DNA of 64,000 nt from Epiperipatus broadwayi (Eukaryota > Onychophora > Udeonychophora > Euonychophora > Peripatidae): NCBI GenBank assembly GCA_028023455.1, contig JAQFVV010006636.1, forward strand, positions 126,001-190,000, written 5' to 3'. Numbering within the stretch: position 1 is the stretch's first letter; each line of letters starts with the position of its first letter. Made by a program: the position numbers and the translations under genes. The notes beneath the pieces are model-generated. The model did no database searches. It was not told the DNA's origin and saw only the letters and a list, made by a program, of their open reading frames with translations. Of this stretch, positions 36,616 through 47,762 are shown one piece after another.

Positions 36616-38148
36616 ATTTGGCAATTCAGTAAAAAAGATATATCTAATATCATAGTGGGCTTTGAATATTTTAAATATTTTTATTTTTTCAAATGCTATA
36701 ATAGTTTATATTTTTTGTTACATAGTTGAGATAAAAGAAATCAGTTCCATTTCTTATAATTGTTTTATTTATAAAGATTTTTTAAAAATGGTTTCTACAT
36801 TGGTTGATAATCACAATTTAGTTTTAAAATAATCAACATTTTGTTTTAGATCAATCTTTCTCCCAAAGAAAAATGTTTAAAAAATGAACAAGAATATGAT
36901 AGTTTAAATTTAGTATAATTAAAATTTAAGGTCTCTCTGAAGAGATTCAAAATCGTTAATGTAAATAAAGATATGTCAGTGACTAATGCAATGTGTGCAT
37001 ATCATATAAATAATCTAGTAAGTTGATTTTATTGGGTTTAAATTTGTAGGCAGGTTGCCATATTTACTTTTTTTGTTTTACCCAAGTGTCTAAAATTAAT
37101 GATTTATATATACGTATGTGCATTTTATATAGTGATCCTATACATATCTATCTGCCACACATTTAGTATATTTACTTGCTTTCCTTGATCTATATTATTC
37201 ACAACTTTAGATGCTGATGGATAAGTTTGATTTTTCTTTGGTTCAGTAGCATTTCTCCCTATGAATTTATTTTGCATTGTCCTCCAGGTGAGATGCTATT
37301 TATTGTTTTACTTTTATAGTGGAGTGGGATCAGATGCACAGTGTATAGGCCTAATTTTGTAAAGGAATGCACCGTATGAAAATTTATAGTTAATATAAGA
37401 TGTTTTGGTATGGATTATTCTTTAATGCAAAAGTGAAATATATATGTAGCACATCTTATTTTATAACACGTATGTAATAGAATTATAGAAATAATAGAGT
37501 ACTTAATAATCTTCAGAGATTATACTGTATTAACATATTTTGTGAATATTTAAAGCTACCAGATATCAAATGCACTATATACTAACATAAAAAGGACAGT
37601 TACCAATGAAATAATTTTGCACATGAACTACATTACATTGTAGTGAAAATAGACTTCCTTTTGTTTATTGTTAGATGTGTTTTAGTGTATGTTTGTCATT
37701 GTCTGTCAATTGATTTTTCTAAAGAATCTGTTCTTCCATGATCTAGAGGCAATTTTAAATGCTTGAGTAATGGTACAGCTATGTAGACATTTGTACTTGG
37801 TACCCTCATGAGATATGATGCAGTGCACTGTGGCTTCTCCTGTTTTTGGAGTCAGGAATCTCTCATCCACTATGCCAAGATAAACCTGTTAGTTACCTTC
37901 TCTTTTCATTCCCACCCTAAGTTTTTTCCATATTATTCTCTATCCTAATCCATCTCATTTCCACAATATGGCCTTAATATCCAAATCCCTGTTATCTCCC
38001 AAACCCAGCAAAAAAAAACCCCAAAAAACCCACTTTCTGTATAATCACTTTGTTTATATTTATTCTTCCCCAACTTCATTATTCGTACTCTTTCTGCTTG
38101 CAGGCATTTACATTCAACTAACAGAATGCCTAATATTTTTTTTTAAGT
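36616..38148. other. No gene seen; some higher-complexity stretches
   Basis: About 37130-37330 and 37780-38110 are less AT-rich and pyrimidine-rich, conceivably UTR or intron of an unseen gene. A donor-like CCAG|GTGAGA occurs near 37286. No exon can be supported. Confidence 0.3.
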
Positions 38149-38358
38149 CTCAATACTAAACATATATATATATATATAGTATTTATATAATACAAAACTC
38201 CATTTCAACTGATTATCTTCATACAGTCATTTTCAAGGATATCTCTCTCCCACTGCTATATTTTATTACACTTTCTTTTACATTATTTAATTACAAATCA
38301 ACGTTGAAGTTTTGTATTATATAAATTTATATATCCTGTATATGTTCAGTATTGAAAT
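38149..38358. repeat. Family E foldback
   Basis: The left arm has CAATACTAAACATATA and TTATATAATACAAAACT. The right arm has their mirrors (AGTTTTGTATTATATAAA, TGTTCAGTATTG). The minus strand of the left arm contains a badly decayed hammerhead-like string (stem GACUG..CAGUU, GAAA). The plan resembles family C. Confidence 0.55.
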
Positions 38359-38639
38359 AAGAAAATAAAGTTTTTGAAAAGAAAAATGAGAAGGATTTTT
38401 AATTTGTTGATATTATTGTAGAACATATATATGTATTTTAAAAGAAAAAATGGATGAACATTTGCTGTGTTATTTATTATATATGATATATACAGTATTA
38501 TAGATTCAGTAATTATAGATATTTTAAGTGTTTTATGAATAAAATATTGTATGTGTATACAATTACAGCAAAGTCATTACCTGTATACATATTACAATAA
38601 TATACTTTTGCTTTTGGGTAAAATGAATTTAATATAGCT

Positions 38640-38830
38640 ATCTCTGACGTCATCAGTGACGCAAAATTCAAGATGGCTGCCAAAAAAATTTTTTTTACAT
38701 TTTTCCCGATCATTATAGCGAATAATCGATTGTACATCGAAGTAGTGGGTGCAAATTGATGATGATCACTATTGCGAAATATCGCTAAGTAGACAATCGC
38801 TAAGCAGGGTAAAGGTGTATATAGTTCTCC
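38640..38830. promoter_or_regulatory. CRE plus YY1-like cluster, promoter or transposon piece
   Basis: A perfect CRE TGACGTCA (38645-38652), TGACGC (38657-38662) and a YY1-like CAAGATGGCTGCC (38669-38681) lie within 40 bp. To the right, repeated GCGAATAATCG, GCGAAATATCGCTAAG and CAATCGCTAAGCAGG strings (to about 38815) look like transposon terminal sequence. Either a TATA-less promoter or a pogo/Tigger-like remnant. The 155-codon minus frame here has no known family. Confidence 0.3.
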
Positions 38831-39233
38831 GAGTAAATAATGAATTATGAATAAAAATTTTGTCATAGTTTTTATCTTGAAATAAATATCACTTATATAC
38901 TTCATTTGCAATATATAACTATAGTTCCTTAGACAATATCTAAAATAAATGAAGTGAGTTTTGAGATGAACGTCATTCATTAACTATTGTTTCACAATCA
39001 CTTTTAGTTGATTCAGCTTGATAAATCACAATGATATATACTTACACATTTATGCCAAATTATTGCAAAGACAATTTTATTTGTTTATTGTAATGATGGA
39101 TTTTTAGAATAGCAGCAACAACTATAACAAAACGAGGCCTATTGCTTGTACAAAACAAAGTTTTTTAAAATTAAGAAAAATCAAAAAATAATCTAAACAT
39201 TAAGAACATTGTTTATTAAGAAATTTATATTAC

Positions 39234-39456
39234 CTTTGGCTGTGAAGTTACAGTTTTCTCTTTTATCATATTCATCTTCCAATTTTGTTAGCAGATTATC
39301 CAGATATTTGTCATATTTCTCTCGTTCTATATCACGTGGTAATTTAGTCTGACCTTTGCTAGTTATATCACTTCCTTTACTAAACCCAGAAAATTTTGAA
39401 TCTTTATAAGAGCTCAATCTATTGCTTTTCGCGTCTTTTGCTTCCTTACTATCCAT
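39234..39456 (-). CDS. Host gene, coding exon with start codon (unknown protein)
   Basis: This is the only convincing host exon. On the minus strand TATATTTTTAG precedes AATACAAAATGG, so the exon begins at 39464 with 8 nt before the ATG at 39456. It encodes about 74 residues starting MDSKEAKDAKSNRLSSYKDS, then a Ser/Lys-rich stretch, then an acidic/basic helical segment (LPRDIEREKYDKYLDNLLTK, then LEDEYDKRE), and ends at AAAG|GTAATA (donor GT at 39233-39232), phase 1. The composition is very hydrophilic and the second half could form a short coiled coil. There is no signal peptide or membrane segment. Codon use is far less AT-biased than in the spurious frames nearby. I do not recognise the protein. 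The next exon should lie to the left on the minus strand and was not identified; a 5' non-coding exon is expected to the right. Confidence 0.6.
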
Positions 39457-39464
39457 TTTGTATT

Positions 39465-39889
39465 CTAAAAATATACATATAAAAATACATTAATAAATAG
39501 AGTAACATATATATAAAGTACAAGTTTACAAACTTTTATCTAACTTGTAGCGCTTTTTCTAGCTTCAGTAGTCTTTGTCAATTAACACTAATTCATTTTT
39601 AAGGAATCTTCCAACATGCTTTTAAAGTCTACCTTTCCCACAATCCATTAACTTTAACGCTTGCCGCCTGTCTATTTATTAAGTCATGCTTACATTAATA
39701 TATTAACACAGCTACCTTTATTTTCCTTTTATTATTGTATCTTTCAATTTGTAATATTTTCACATTATTATAGTCAAAATTAAAGTCATATATACATAAC
39801 ATATTATGATAATAAAAAACACATTGAGACATGATCAATATCATTACAATTGTCTTTAATTCTTTGAACTCTTTTTAATATATACATAT
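39465..39889. other. Probable intron of the host gene
   Basis: AT-rich sequence upstream (minus sense) of the coding exon. No further exon is seen. Confidence 0.4.
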
Positions 39890-40005
39890 ATTGTAACAAC
39901 AATAAAAATAATAAATATAACGGTAATTAACTTTTATATACAGTCTTTCAATCCGTATATATAGTTAATTAACGTTATATTTATTATTTTTATTGTTGTT
40001 ACAAT
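39890..40005. repeat. Hairpin with 42-bp arms
   Basis: The left arm 39890-39931 and right arm 39964-40005 are reverse complements with one mismatch (ATTGTAACAACAATAAAAAT ... GTTAATTAAC type). The loop is 32 nt. No target duplication is evident. It lies about 430 bp from the host exon. Confidence 0.9.
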
Positions 40006-40870
40006 AGTTTTTAATTAACGGACATTTTATTTGTATTATATATATGGTAGTAAATAACGATATGTTACATTTTCAATTAATAGCAGTTATATAGTGAGGG
40101 GAAAAGTAATTAATCTTATATATATGTGTGTGAATGTGTGTGACATGTATGTATGGGTAAAAGAATTTGCTGATGTAAAAACAGACTAGAGAAACATAGA
40201 CAAGGGTGTGTGTTTGTTATTAAAATACTTTTTTTTTAAAAAAATAAAGTAATCAATAAAATAATTATATAAATAAATATGATAATACGTTAAAAACAAA
40301 TAAATTGATTAATACAGTTAAAACGTAATCTATTATTTCAAGTAGAATCACATAATAAGGGTAAACAAACATATTGAATTAAAATGGCCAAAGTAAAGAA
40401 ACGAACAAAATAGTGAACATTTTTAAAGATAAAATAACATTACATTACAATTAACTTTTACCAATCTGCTGGTACTCATAACAGTGTTTCACATACATAT
40501 GTATTAATGTATTATGAATCTTATTATTCTTCAAAAACTCATCAGGTAATAATTTTATTTTCTATACCCATGACCTGAAGTCGAATTCAGGTATCATTTT
40601 CATTAGACGACAGGATTAACGAGCAATCTTAAATTTTTTTTTCATATACATGATCATAGCTAAATCAACTATTTTAATCTCTTGCAAGATGATAAGACTA
40701 TAAAAAAATCATTAGCCCATAATATCAATTAAAATATGACTTAAGCTAATAGGTTTACTCTCAGCTGGTCTACGCCCTACTTAGGATATTTAAAACTTTT
40801 TTTGTTATTGTTGTTTTACCCTTATTACCAAAAAAGAGCTACAATGTTCGTTGGCAAAAAACGGTGTGTG
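40006..40870. other. No gene seen
   Basis: AT-rich, with a TG microsatellite near 40125-40142. Confidence 0.5.
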
Positions 40871-40972
40871 CAATAGAGGGGGTTTGAAACCAAACTTTTA
40901 ATAACCCTTTAGTCATCCACTCCATCTTATACAACCAATACACATAACCACATACATGCGAAAAAGATAAAT

Positions 40973-41027
40973 GATCTCCAATACATATATTTCATGTTAA
41001 ACCAACAGTCATCATTTGGTCCAGATC
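40973..41027 (-). ncRNA. Hammerhead-like motif with long stem I (family D, left arm)
   Basis: On the minus strand the two ends pair as GAUCU/AGAUC and CCAA/UUGG with a GGA bulge. UGAUGA is present but the preceding C is lost, stem II is weak (GUU/AAC) and GAAA is intact. A likely inactive copy with a well kept outer stem. Confidence 0.4.
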
Positions 41028-41103
41028 ATTATCATTCACTCACACACAGACACACACACACACACGCATATATATATATATAATCAATGCTTATATTAAG
41101 GTA

Positions 41104-41145
41104 GCAACTGAGGAGTGCTGGTTCAGAATGAAATATTTATATCGG
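41104..41145 (+). ncRNA. Hammerhead-like motif (family D, right arm)
   Basis: CUGAGGA (41108-41114), stem II GUGCUG-GUU-CAGAAU with one mismatch, GAAA (41130-41133). Stem I is poor. Confidence 0.3.
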
Positions 41146-41253
41146 AGATAATTTATCTTTTTCGCATGTATATGTATTGGTTGTGTAAGATGAAGAGGAT
41201 GACAATAGACAGCTTGAAAGTCTGGATTCAAATCTCTTCTAATTACATGTAGC

Positions 41254-41690
41254 TTAAAATATAAATACTATACACATATCTAATTGTTGCAATACAATTA
41301 TATATATAAATATTAACGTAAAAGTTTTAATTTTCCAGGAAAATTTTTTTATATCAGACTTATAATTCTTATATCAGTTAGAGCTTAACATTGGTGAAGC
41401 AAATGGTAATAAGTAAAAGACTTGATTTCAGCATACTTCACCAATTTTAATTGGTTGCTTTTTGGTTACAACTAGCTGAAGTTGTATCAAGATTTTTACA
41501 CGAAATCTCATTCTGTATTATGTTCTTCACTTTTTTTTCTTAAAACGACTCGCATCATTATGATATCAATTCAAAGATATTGAAAGCATTCTTAGCATAT
41601 TGGATTAAAAGTTTTAACTGTTAACCTTTTTTTTATTTTACGTCAGTGCTTAATATGTCTATCAAATCTCATTATATTTCAGTACCTGCA
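41254..41690. other. No gene seen
   Basis: Unassigned AT-rich sequence. Confidence 0.5.
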
Positions 41691-41812
41691 CAGTTTGACA
41701 CAGTTGATAGAGAATCCGACTTGGGATCAGAAGATCCCAGGTTTAAGATCAAAAGATCCCAGAAGTGATTCTGCTTCTCACATGTCTGGTGCTCAAACTT
41801 TTTATGAACTCC
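41691..41812 (+). mobile_element. tRNA-derived SINE, family 2
   Basis: TTTGACACAGTTGATAGAG, GACTTGGGATC and AGATCCCAGGTTTAAGATC give a tRNA-like head with a decayed B-box. The tail GTGCTCAAACTTTTTATGAA matches the 17.5 kb copy. Confidence 0.6.
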
Positions 41813-41944
41813 AGGTCCATAAAACCATATGTCTTTATATATATATATTTCAGTATTTACATATATATATATGTTGATATGGAGATTTCACAGGTTGCAT
41901 ATATAAATGACATATTTTGCGGGTTTATCCATGTTAAAAAATTT

Positions 41945-42926
41945 AAATACTATATACCGATGTTTTGATTTGATCACACAAGTCATCTACCGGGTAATAA
42001 AAGGTAGAAAGATGGTTGTAGGGGGCGCTACAATCACTGATTTGAAAAAATCGTTAAAGTTTCACCAATAACAAAATGTTAAACTAAGAATGTTTTTTAA
42101 AAAAAATATTTCCAAATAGGAAGAAGTTTGCATGTATCATCTCACTTTTTGGTACAATCTGGTCTTATAAGTATCTCAATGGCTTCTCTGATTTTACACT
42201 GGTAGAGATTATCACATCTGAATATGACCCTGGTACTAGAAAAAATCAATTTTATGACCTGAATCAATAATATGGAGTAAGAGTGCTGCTGATGATGAGT
42301 GTTGTTTAATTGCATTAGCATGTTCATTTTTCCTAACACCGATGCAATGATTACTCATACCTATGTAAGAAGCCTTACAATTTTCACATGAGATTTGATA
42401 AACACCATGATTTTCAAGAGGGATTGAATCCTTAGGCTTGGTTATTATATTGCTGACCTTTTGATGAATAGAAAACGCTGTATCTATATTATAGCATCTT
42501 AATATACACCCAACACTATTTGTAGTTCCTTTTACATATGAAACACAAATCTCTATAGCTGATTTATTATCTTTTTGTTTCCTATTTTGTCCATTTTGGG
42601 CCTGAAATAAGGTTTTTTTAATAAATTTATAATTATAACTATTTGCTAATAAAACACTATTAACATGATTTATTTTTTCTTTCAGATGTAACTTATCTGA
42701 AAGGTTAATTGCTCTATTTAAAAGAGTTTTGGCTATGGAAACTATCAGAGTTGGGTGATGATGAGAATGTAAATGTAAATATCTGTCTGTGGGTGTATTC
42801 TTTCTGTAAATCGAAAATGATAAACTATTTGGTGTCCTGGTGACTAGAACATTAAGAAAAGGGAGTTTTCCATCAGACTCTGTTTTTATTGTAAATTTAA
42901 TATGAGGGTGAATATTATTATGAGGG
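41945..42926 (-). pseudogene. Penelope-like retroelement: RT C-terminus and GIY-YIG nuclease
   Basis: Minus-strand translation from 42926 gives the late RT region (HPHIKFTIKTESDGKLPFLN, then YRKNTPTDRYLH), a long linker with QAQNGQNRKQKDNKSAIEI, and then a GIY-YIG endonuclease. Its GVY is at 42398-42406 and YIG at 42359-42367, separated by QISCENCKAS (a C-x2-C typical of Penelope nucleases), followed by VRKNEHANAIKQH with the catalytic Arg. The frame breaks with a stop after KIDFF and resumes with REAIEIL. After the frame comes a 3' UTR of about 200 bp, reaching a hammerhead-like tail. The N-terminal RT is absent. The 5' end abuts a second, inverted partial copy. The element is dead but only moderately decayed. 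Confidence 0.85.
41951..41995 (-). ncRNA. Hammerhead-like tail of Penelope element, left copy
   Basis: On the minus strand it reads UAGAUGA, CUUG-UGUGAU-CAA, then AAAA in place of GAAA and AUC-GGUAU. CpG-to-CpA changes explain the differences from the right copy. The first two core bases do not fit CUGANGA. Confidence 0.3.
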
Positions 42927-43435
42927 TGCTATAATATAAATACAGTGTTTTCTACTCATCAACAAATCAGTAATATAATAACCAAGCCTAAGGATTCAAT
43001 CCCTGTTCAATCTCATGTGAAAATTGTAAAGCTTCTTACTTAGGTATGAGTAATTGTCACATCAGTGTTAGGAGAGATGAACATGCTAATGCAGTTAAAC
43101 AACATTCATCATCATCAGCACTATCACTCTAACTATAGATTTTTCTGATACCAGGATCATATCGACATGTGATAATCTCTACCAGTGCAAAATTAGAGAA
43201 GCTATTGAGATACTTAAAAGGTCAGATTGTATCAATAAGTGAGATGACACATGCAAATTTCCTCCTATTTGGAAATATTTTTTTAGAAAATTATTAATTT
43301 AACATTTTTTGCTATTGGTGGAACTTTAAGATTTTTTTCAAATCAGTGATTGTAGCGCCTCTACAACCGTCTTCCTACCTTTTATCACCCAGTAGATGGC
43401 TTGTGTGATCAAGTTGAAATGTCGGTATACACGTT
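42927..43435 (+). pseudogene. Penelope-like retroelement, inverted partial copy
   Basis: Homologous to the last ~510 bp of the minus-strand copy but in plus orientation, so the two are joined at their 5' sides. It starts in the linker (ACCAAGCCTAAGGATTC), has lost the LENHGVYQI part of the nuclease, and retains CENCKASYLGMSN, VRRDEHANAVKQH and then a stop. It ends with the same UTR and CAGTAGATGGC tail. The junction near 42902-42930 carries TGAGGGTG twice, suggesting microhomology joining. Inverted partial copies are a known habit of Penelope-like elements. Confidence 0.8.
43391..43430 (+). ncRNA. Hammerhead-like tail of Penelope element, right copy
   Basis: UAGAUGG, a stem CUUG-UGUGAU-CAAG, UU, GAAA (43415-43418), U, GUC (43421-43423). 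Stem II and GAAA..GUC fit, but the CUGANGA box is off at three positions. Hammerheads are established features of Penelope terminal repeats, so this is likely a fossil. Confidence 0.35.
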
Positions 43436-43785
43436 CTTTTATATTTTATTAATAGTTAAGCTGCCTAAAAAAGTTTTTAAGTTATATAAATAAATCATCA
43501 TTAAAATATAAAACAAACAAATACCTGAATAGAGATAGAATTGTAAAACAATACAACAAACTTATTAAATTATCTTGAATTTAGTTAATGGAAGTTTAGA
43601 AAGGCTTTACTTTCTGGCAAAATCATTTTTAATGGGAATTCTTTTATGATTGTATAAAAACATAGTTATTTGATGGTAGAAATACCAGATTACATGTAAA
43701 CATATACCACTTACTGTATTAAACGAAATAAATTTCTAACCATGTAAAAACAAAATTTTAACAAATATTTATTTAAATGCATTTT
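43436..43785. other. No gene seen
   Basis: Unassigned AT-rich spacer. Confidence 0.5.
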
Positions 43786-44112
43786 GTTAACTGTACTTTA
43801 AACAGTTTTTAGCAAAAACCCTTTATTATACGTATATGCATACACAATCATACATTTCGACTATCCTGCAGTCTTTTTTAGAGCCAGTTTATTTTAGTTT
43901 TTAAAAAGTAAAAGTGTTTCAGAAGAATATTTAGGACAGTTGAAATGTAAGATTGTGTATTCATATACGTAGAATAAAAGGTTTACTTTGAATACTTTTA
44001 GCAAAAACTTTTGGCTCTGAAGAAGATTGCAGGGCAGTCGAAACATAAGATTGTGTATGCATATATGTATAATAAAAGGTTTTGCTAAAAAGTATTTAAA
44101 GTACAGTGAATA
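43786..44112. repeat. Foldback with three copies of a hammerhead-like unit
   Basis: The outer arms (CTGTACTTTAAA..TTTTTAGCAAAA and its mirror) enclose one minus-oriented unit (about 43810-43890) and two plus-oriented units (about 43915-44000 and 44010-44090). Each unit is a stem-loop core followed by AAGATTGTGTATGCATATA and AATAAAAGGTTTTGC. The arrangement matches the tandem-plus-inverted termini of Penelope-like and retrozyme insertions. Confidence 0.7.
44013..44050 (+). ncRNA. Hammerhead-like core
   Basis: CUGAAGA (44017-44023), extra A, stem II GAUUGC-AGG-GCAGUC (6 bp, one G-U), GAAA (44040-44043), C-A-U-A, which would have been C-G-U-A before CpG decay. Stem I is only two pairs. The neighbouring units carry core mutations. 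Confidence 0.4.
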
Positions 44113-45954
44113 AATTGAATTTATATAAGATATTATAGCAAAATAAAAAAAGGGGTGAATTTGGTAATATTTCTGAAATATTTATTTATTTCGCAAATCT
44201 TTATTAATAAGTTTTTTCTAATGATACTTACTAGCGAAAAATTATGTTTGCTTTAAAAACAATGCATTTTATTAATTAAACAATTTTTGAGAGTTAACTT
44301 TTTCTTTTTAATAAATATTTGTTTTCTTTTTTTTATTTTTGTCTCAAACTCCTGTAGAAAGACAATCCTAAATGACCAAGATTTTTTTCTCGCTATTGAT
44401 AGGAGTTGAAGATAAATAAAATATAATACAAATTTTCATTATTTCTTTTATTATAATTCTGTCATAAGCGTTTTACCCGTTCGTAAAGAAAAGATTATTT
44501 TGTTTTAAACTTTCAATATATAGCTGGGCATGCTTTTACTCAAGTTGGGCAAATTTATAGGGCTCAAATTCAGCGGCTAAAATTCGTCATGAGTTTATAA
44601 TGCGAATGCAGGTATTATGCAAATTTATAAAATTAGATGTTCTACTTTTTAGACAAAGCAACACACGACTTTTTTGTTCATCACGTGGGAGTTGTTAGCG
44701 ATGGACCACTTCTCTTTGATCTTTCTCTTTTGATCATCGCTTTCAACACGCATCTTCTGCGGGTCAAGTTATGGCCAGAGTTTATTTATGATATAAATAA
44801 ATGACAAATAAAAGAACAAAATTGTAAACTCTGACATTGAAATGGATTCTAACTGACTAAATACTAAACATATTGGGTGGCCAAATACCAACTATTTGTA
44901 ATATTCTTTCAAATGATTGATAAATTTGATTAACATTTAAATGCCGGAAAAAACTAGCCTTATTGTATCTATTAATTTTTGTGTGATTTATGGAATTTAA
45001 AACATGAAACTTTAATAATATTTCTTTAAAATAAACTAAATGTAATACAATGTACTGCGTACATAGTATATAATCACATTTATGTTGTAATTATGTACGT
45101 GATTGTAAAAAGAGAGGGGGTGGGAACAATTATTAAATAAATACATATATATTATTAAAATATTAAAACATAAACTCTAATTAAATTAAAAAGGTAAATT
45201 TAATATAGTAATAAAGTTTTGTTATTATCAAAAACTATTCTATGAATATTATTACTTTATACATCTATGATTAATTCGCACATATATTTATAATAAACGC
45301 TACTTACTTGCAGCTTCTATTTTTTTATTTTAATCTTATTTAAATTATTTTGTATTAATTGTCCAATTACTTTAAATTTAATAATCCCTTAGTGCCAAAT
45401 AATAATTTAAACAAATGTAATTTATGATCAAAACCGCCAGAAAACTAATTAACTAAGTTGACTTTTAGCGTTTGGAATTATGTAAATAATATGCTTCTGC
45501 ATAAGTATATACAACAACAAAAAAATCAATAGTAGATAATCTTAAAATTACCAAGATTAAAGGGAAGTGATAAATCACAGTTGGTGTGATTTTGCACTCA
45601 TACTTCCCTATCAATGCTGTGAATTCTACCGGAACCAACGTTCTCTTGGCAATTATTCAACCAGATGCGATAATTAATTAAATTATTGACACGCCCAATT
45701 ATTAACTTAAAAAGCGTACTTATCTATTTTTATGATGTCTGTTTTACATTTTCAACTTAAAGTTTAAAAAAACAAACTGCATTAAAAATGCAATCATAAA
45801 TTTTATACGTAGAATTCTTGAAAGATGCGGGACTAAATTTTTCCCAAATATTGCATTCTGCTTTTCATCAATAAATTTTTAAATGTGTTTTTTTTTATTA
45901 TTATTTAAATACGTTGTAAATTTTGTATAAATAGCTTTTTAAAATTATTTGTGG
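44113..45954. other. No gene seen; some promoter-like complexity
   Basis: About 44570-44790 is less AT-rich and holds an E-box CACGTG (44687-44694 region). It could include a 5' non-coding exon or promoter of the minus-strand gene, but nothing proves it. About 45555-45850 is similarly unassigned. Confidence 0.3.
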
Positions 45955-46069
45955 GAGTCAAGCGTTGTTAGCCGAGAGGTCATTGCAGCCGCCTTGCAAG
46001 CAAGTAATTGGTTGCAGACGGTTGTGGGTTCGCGTCCCGTCCGATACTATGACATATGGAAAAAAAAAA
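45955..46069 (+). mobile_element. tRNA-derived SINE, family 1
   Basis: A-box TAGCCGAGAGG (45969-45979), a B-box GGTTCGCGTCC (46027-46037), then a short GATACTATGACATATGG tail and A9. The clearest pol III-type head in the window. Confidence 0.85.
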
Positions 46070-47516
46070 TATTTGTGGGAGTTTTGAGAATTTAACTCAA
46101 AATATTTTTACTCACTACTATTTTCTGAATGCTATATAATTATGTAATTTTATTGTTAGTTGCTCGGGAGGTCATGTCAAAATCCCAAATATAGCTGATA
46201 GTTGATCGTAATAGTATCATTCAACTGACAGATATATTTTGTTTTTACGTTTATTCGACTGACCCGTAAATTTTAAGAATTGATCACATCTCCACCGGAT
46301 TAAGTGGCCTAAAGCATAATTCACCAACTTTTGATTGTTTTTTTAAAATTGATAAAATATTAGTATATTTAAAATAGCAATATATATTTACACAATACTT
46401 TTTGTTCTTGACTAATTTGTATTTTTTAATTGATTCTGTCAAATAAATTTTAACAAATTTTGTGTCGCATACATATATAAAAGTAATCACAAAATGGACA
46501 AATTAATCAAAACAAAAAAAAAAACGCCATGATCTATGACAAAATGAACCGCAAACTAATTTGCATAAATTACAATATTCCTCCTCATTATCATTGACTG
46601 CACTCAGCTATGAATATGAAGTCTAAGAACTTCGAAAGCCCGTAGTGTATATAAATCTACAAACAAAATTAAACTTCTCTAACAAGCGTGTTAGCGCAGA
46701 ATTATTAGTATTATCCATTCGTTTGTAACTTTGCTTATGAAATTCGTTTTTTTTTTTAAATTTTCAAATATTAGATGAAATATGTTCTCTGTCCAGTCAC
46801 AACTTTCAACTTGATAAAATCTATTGCACTTATTAACTGTACTAGTTTATAATGCGCACTCCTTCATTTTGGTTTCTGGGGGGGGGGGGGCTACCTTATT
46901 AACTTTTGTTGAAATCAGTAAATATTATGTGGCTGTTTTGTTAAAATCTTATTAGATTCGGTAGCAAAGATATTAATAAATCATAAATAACATTTTGATA
47001 TTCATATCCCATAATACTACTAAAGATTATCAAAGAATCCTCTAAAAAAATTTGTAACAAATATTATTAGAATAAGCCTTAAATTAAAGTTCTAATTACT
47101 TTTTGGTTCAAATATTGTTATTGTTTCATTTTTAAAGTTTATATAATAAAGGACATAATTATTGGGGCAACTGCTTTTTCTCCAGTTAAATGAACACAAA
47201 CATAGATATATCAAATTAATTTATTATTTTTTAACAGCGTTTTTTTTTATAAAATAAATATATTATTCATTAACAAAAACAATCATGTGACATTTGAAAA
47301 CCTGAAATCATTGATTTTTAGTTCTTAAGTCCATCACTTTATTGCAGCGCTAAATTACACAAGGTATTTTTTTATTTTTAACCTATATAAAAATAGACGA
47401 CTTTTTACTGTAATAAGATTAATTTTATTTCAAATGATCACGATCCATTTTATTAATACTTTTAATTATTATTAAAATATTTAATTACAAGTATATTGTC
47501 TATATTGAACTTAATA
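46070..47516. other. No gene seen; G13 run
   Basis: A 13-base G run lies at 46878-46890. The rest is AT-rich and unassigned. Confidence 0.5.
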
Positions 47517-47762
47517 TAAGAAGGAATTTGAACTCGGACTTTCAAGCTCCTTACAACTATCTACGCCATCTTATACAACTGATACCCATGTGTGGGGGGG
47601 GGATTCTGGACCAAATTGGGCACTAGATCTGCACGAAATACATATATTGGTGATCATTTATCTTTGTCATAATTATGTAGTCTTGTGTATTGGTTGTATA
47701 AGATGGAGTGATATCTGCAGGGAGTTTGAAAGTCTGAGTTCAGACCTCTTCTAATAATTATT
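47517..47762. repeat. Family D foldback, copy 2
   Basis: GAACTCGGACTTTCAAGCTC and ATCTTATACAACTGATAC on the left mirror TGTATTGGTTGTATAAGATG and GAGTTTGAAAGTCTGAGTTC on the right. The hammerhead core is lost; GAAA and UUGGUGAUC remain near 47634-47655. Confidence 0.7.

Larger units (their letters stand above)
40871..41253. repeat. Family D foldback with hammerhead-like motifs in both arms
   Basis: The left arm (40871-41027) and right arm (41100-41253) are inverted copies sharing CATCTTATACAACCAATACA, CATGCGAAAAAGATAAAT and a TTTGAA..CTTTCAAGCTG-type end. A CA/TA microsatellite (41042-41081) fills the centre. Other copies are at 47.52 kb (foldback) and 58.57 kb (one arm). No coding sequence. 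Confidence 0.7.

Noticed and set aside
38513-38980. A 155-codon minus-strand frame
   Set aside because: It is open by chance across mixed repeat-like sequence, with no splice context, family resemblance or plausible composition.
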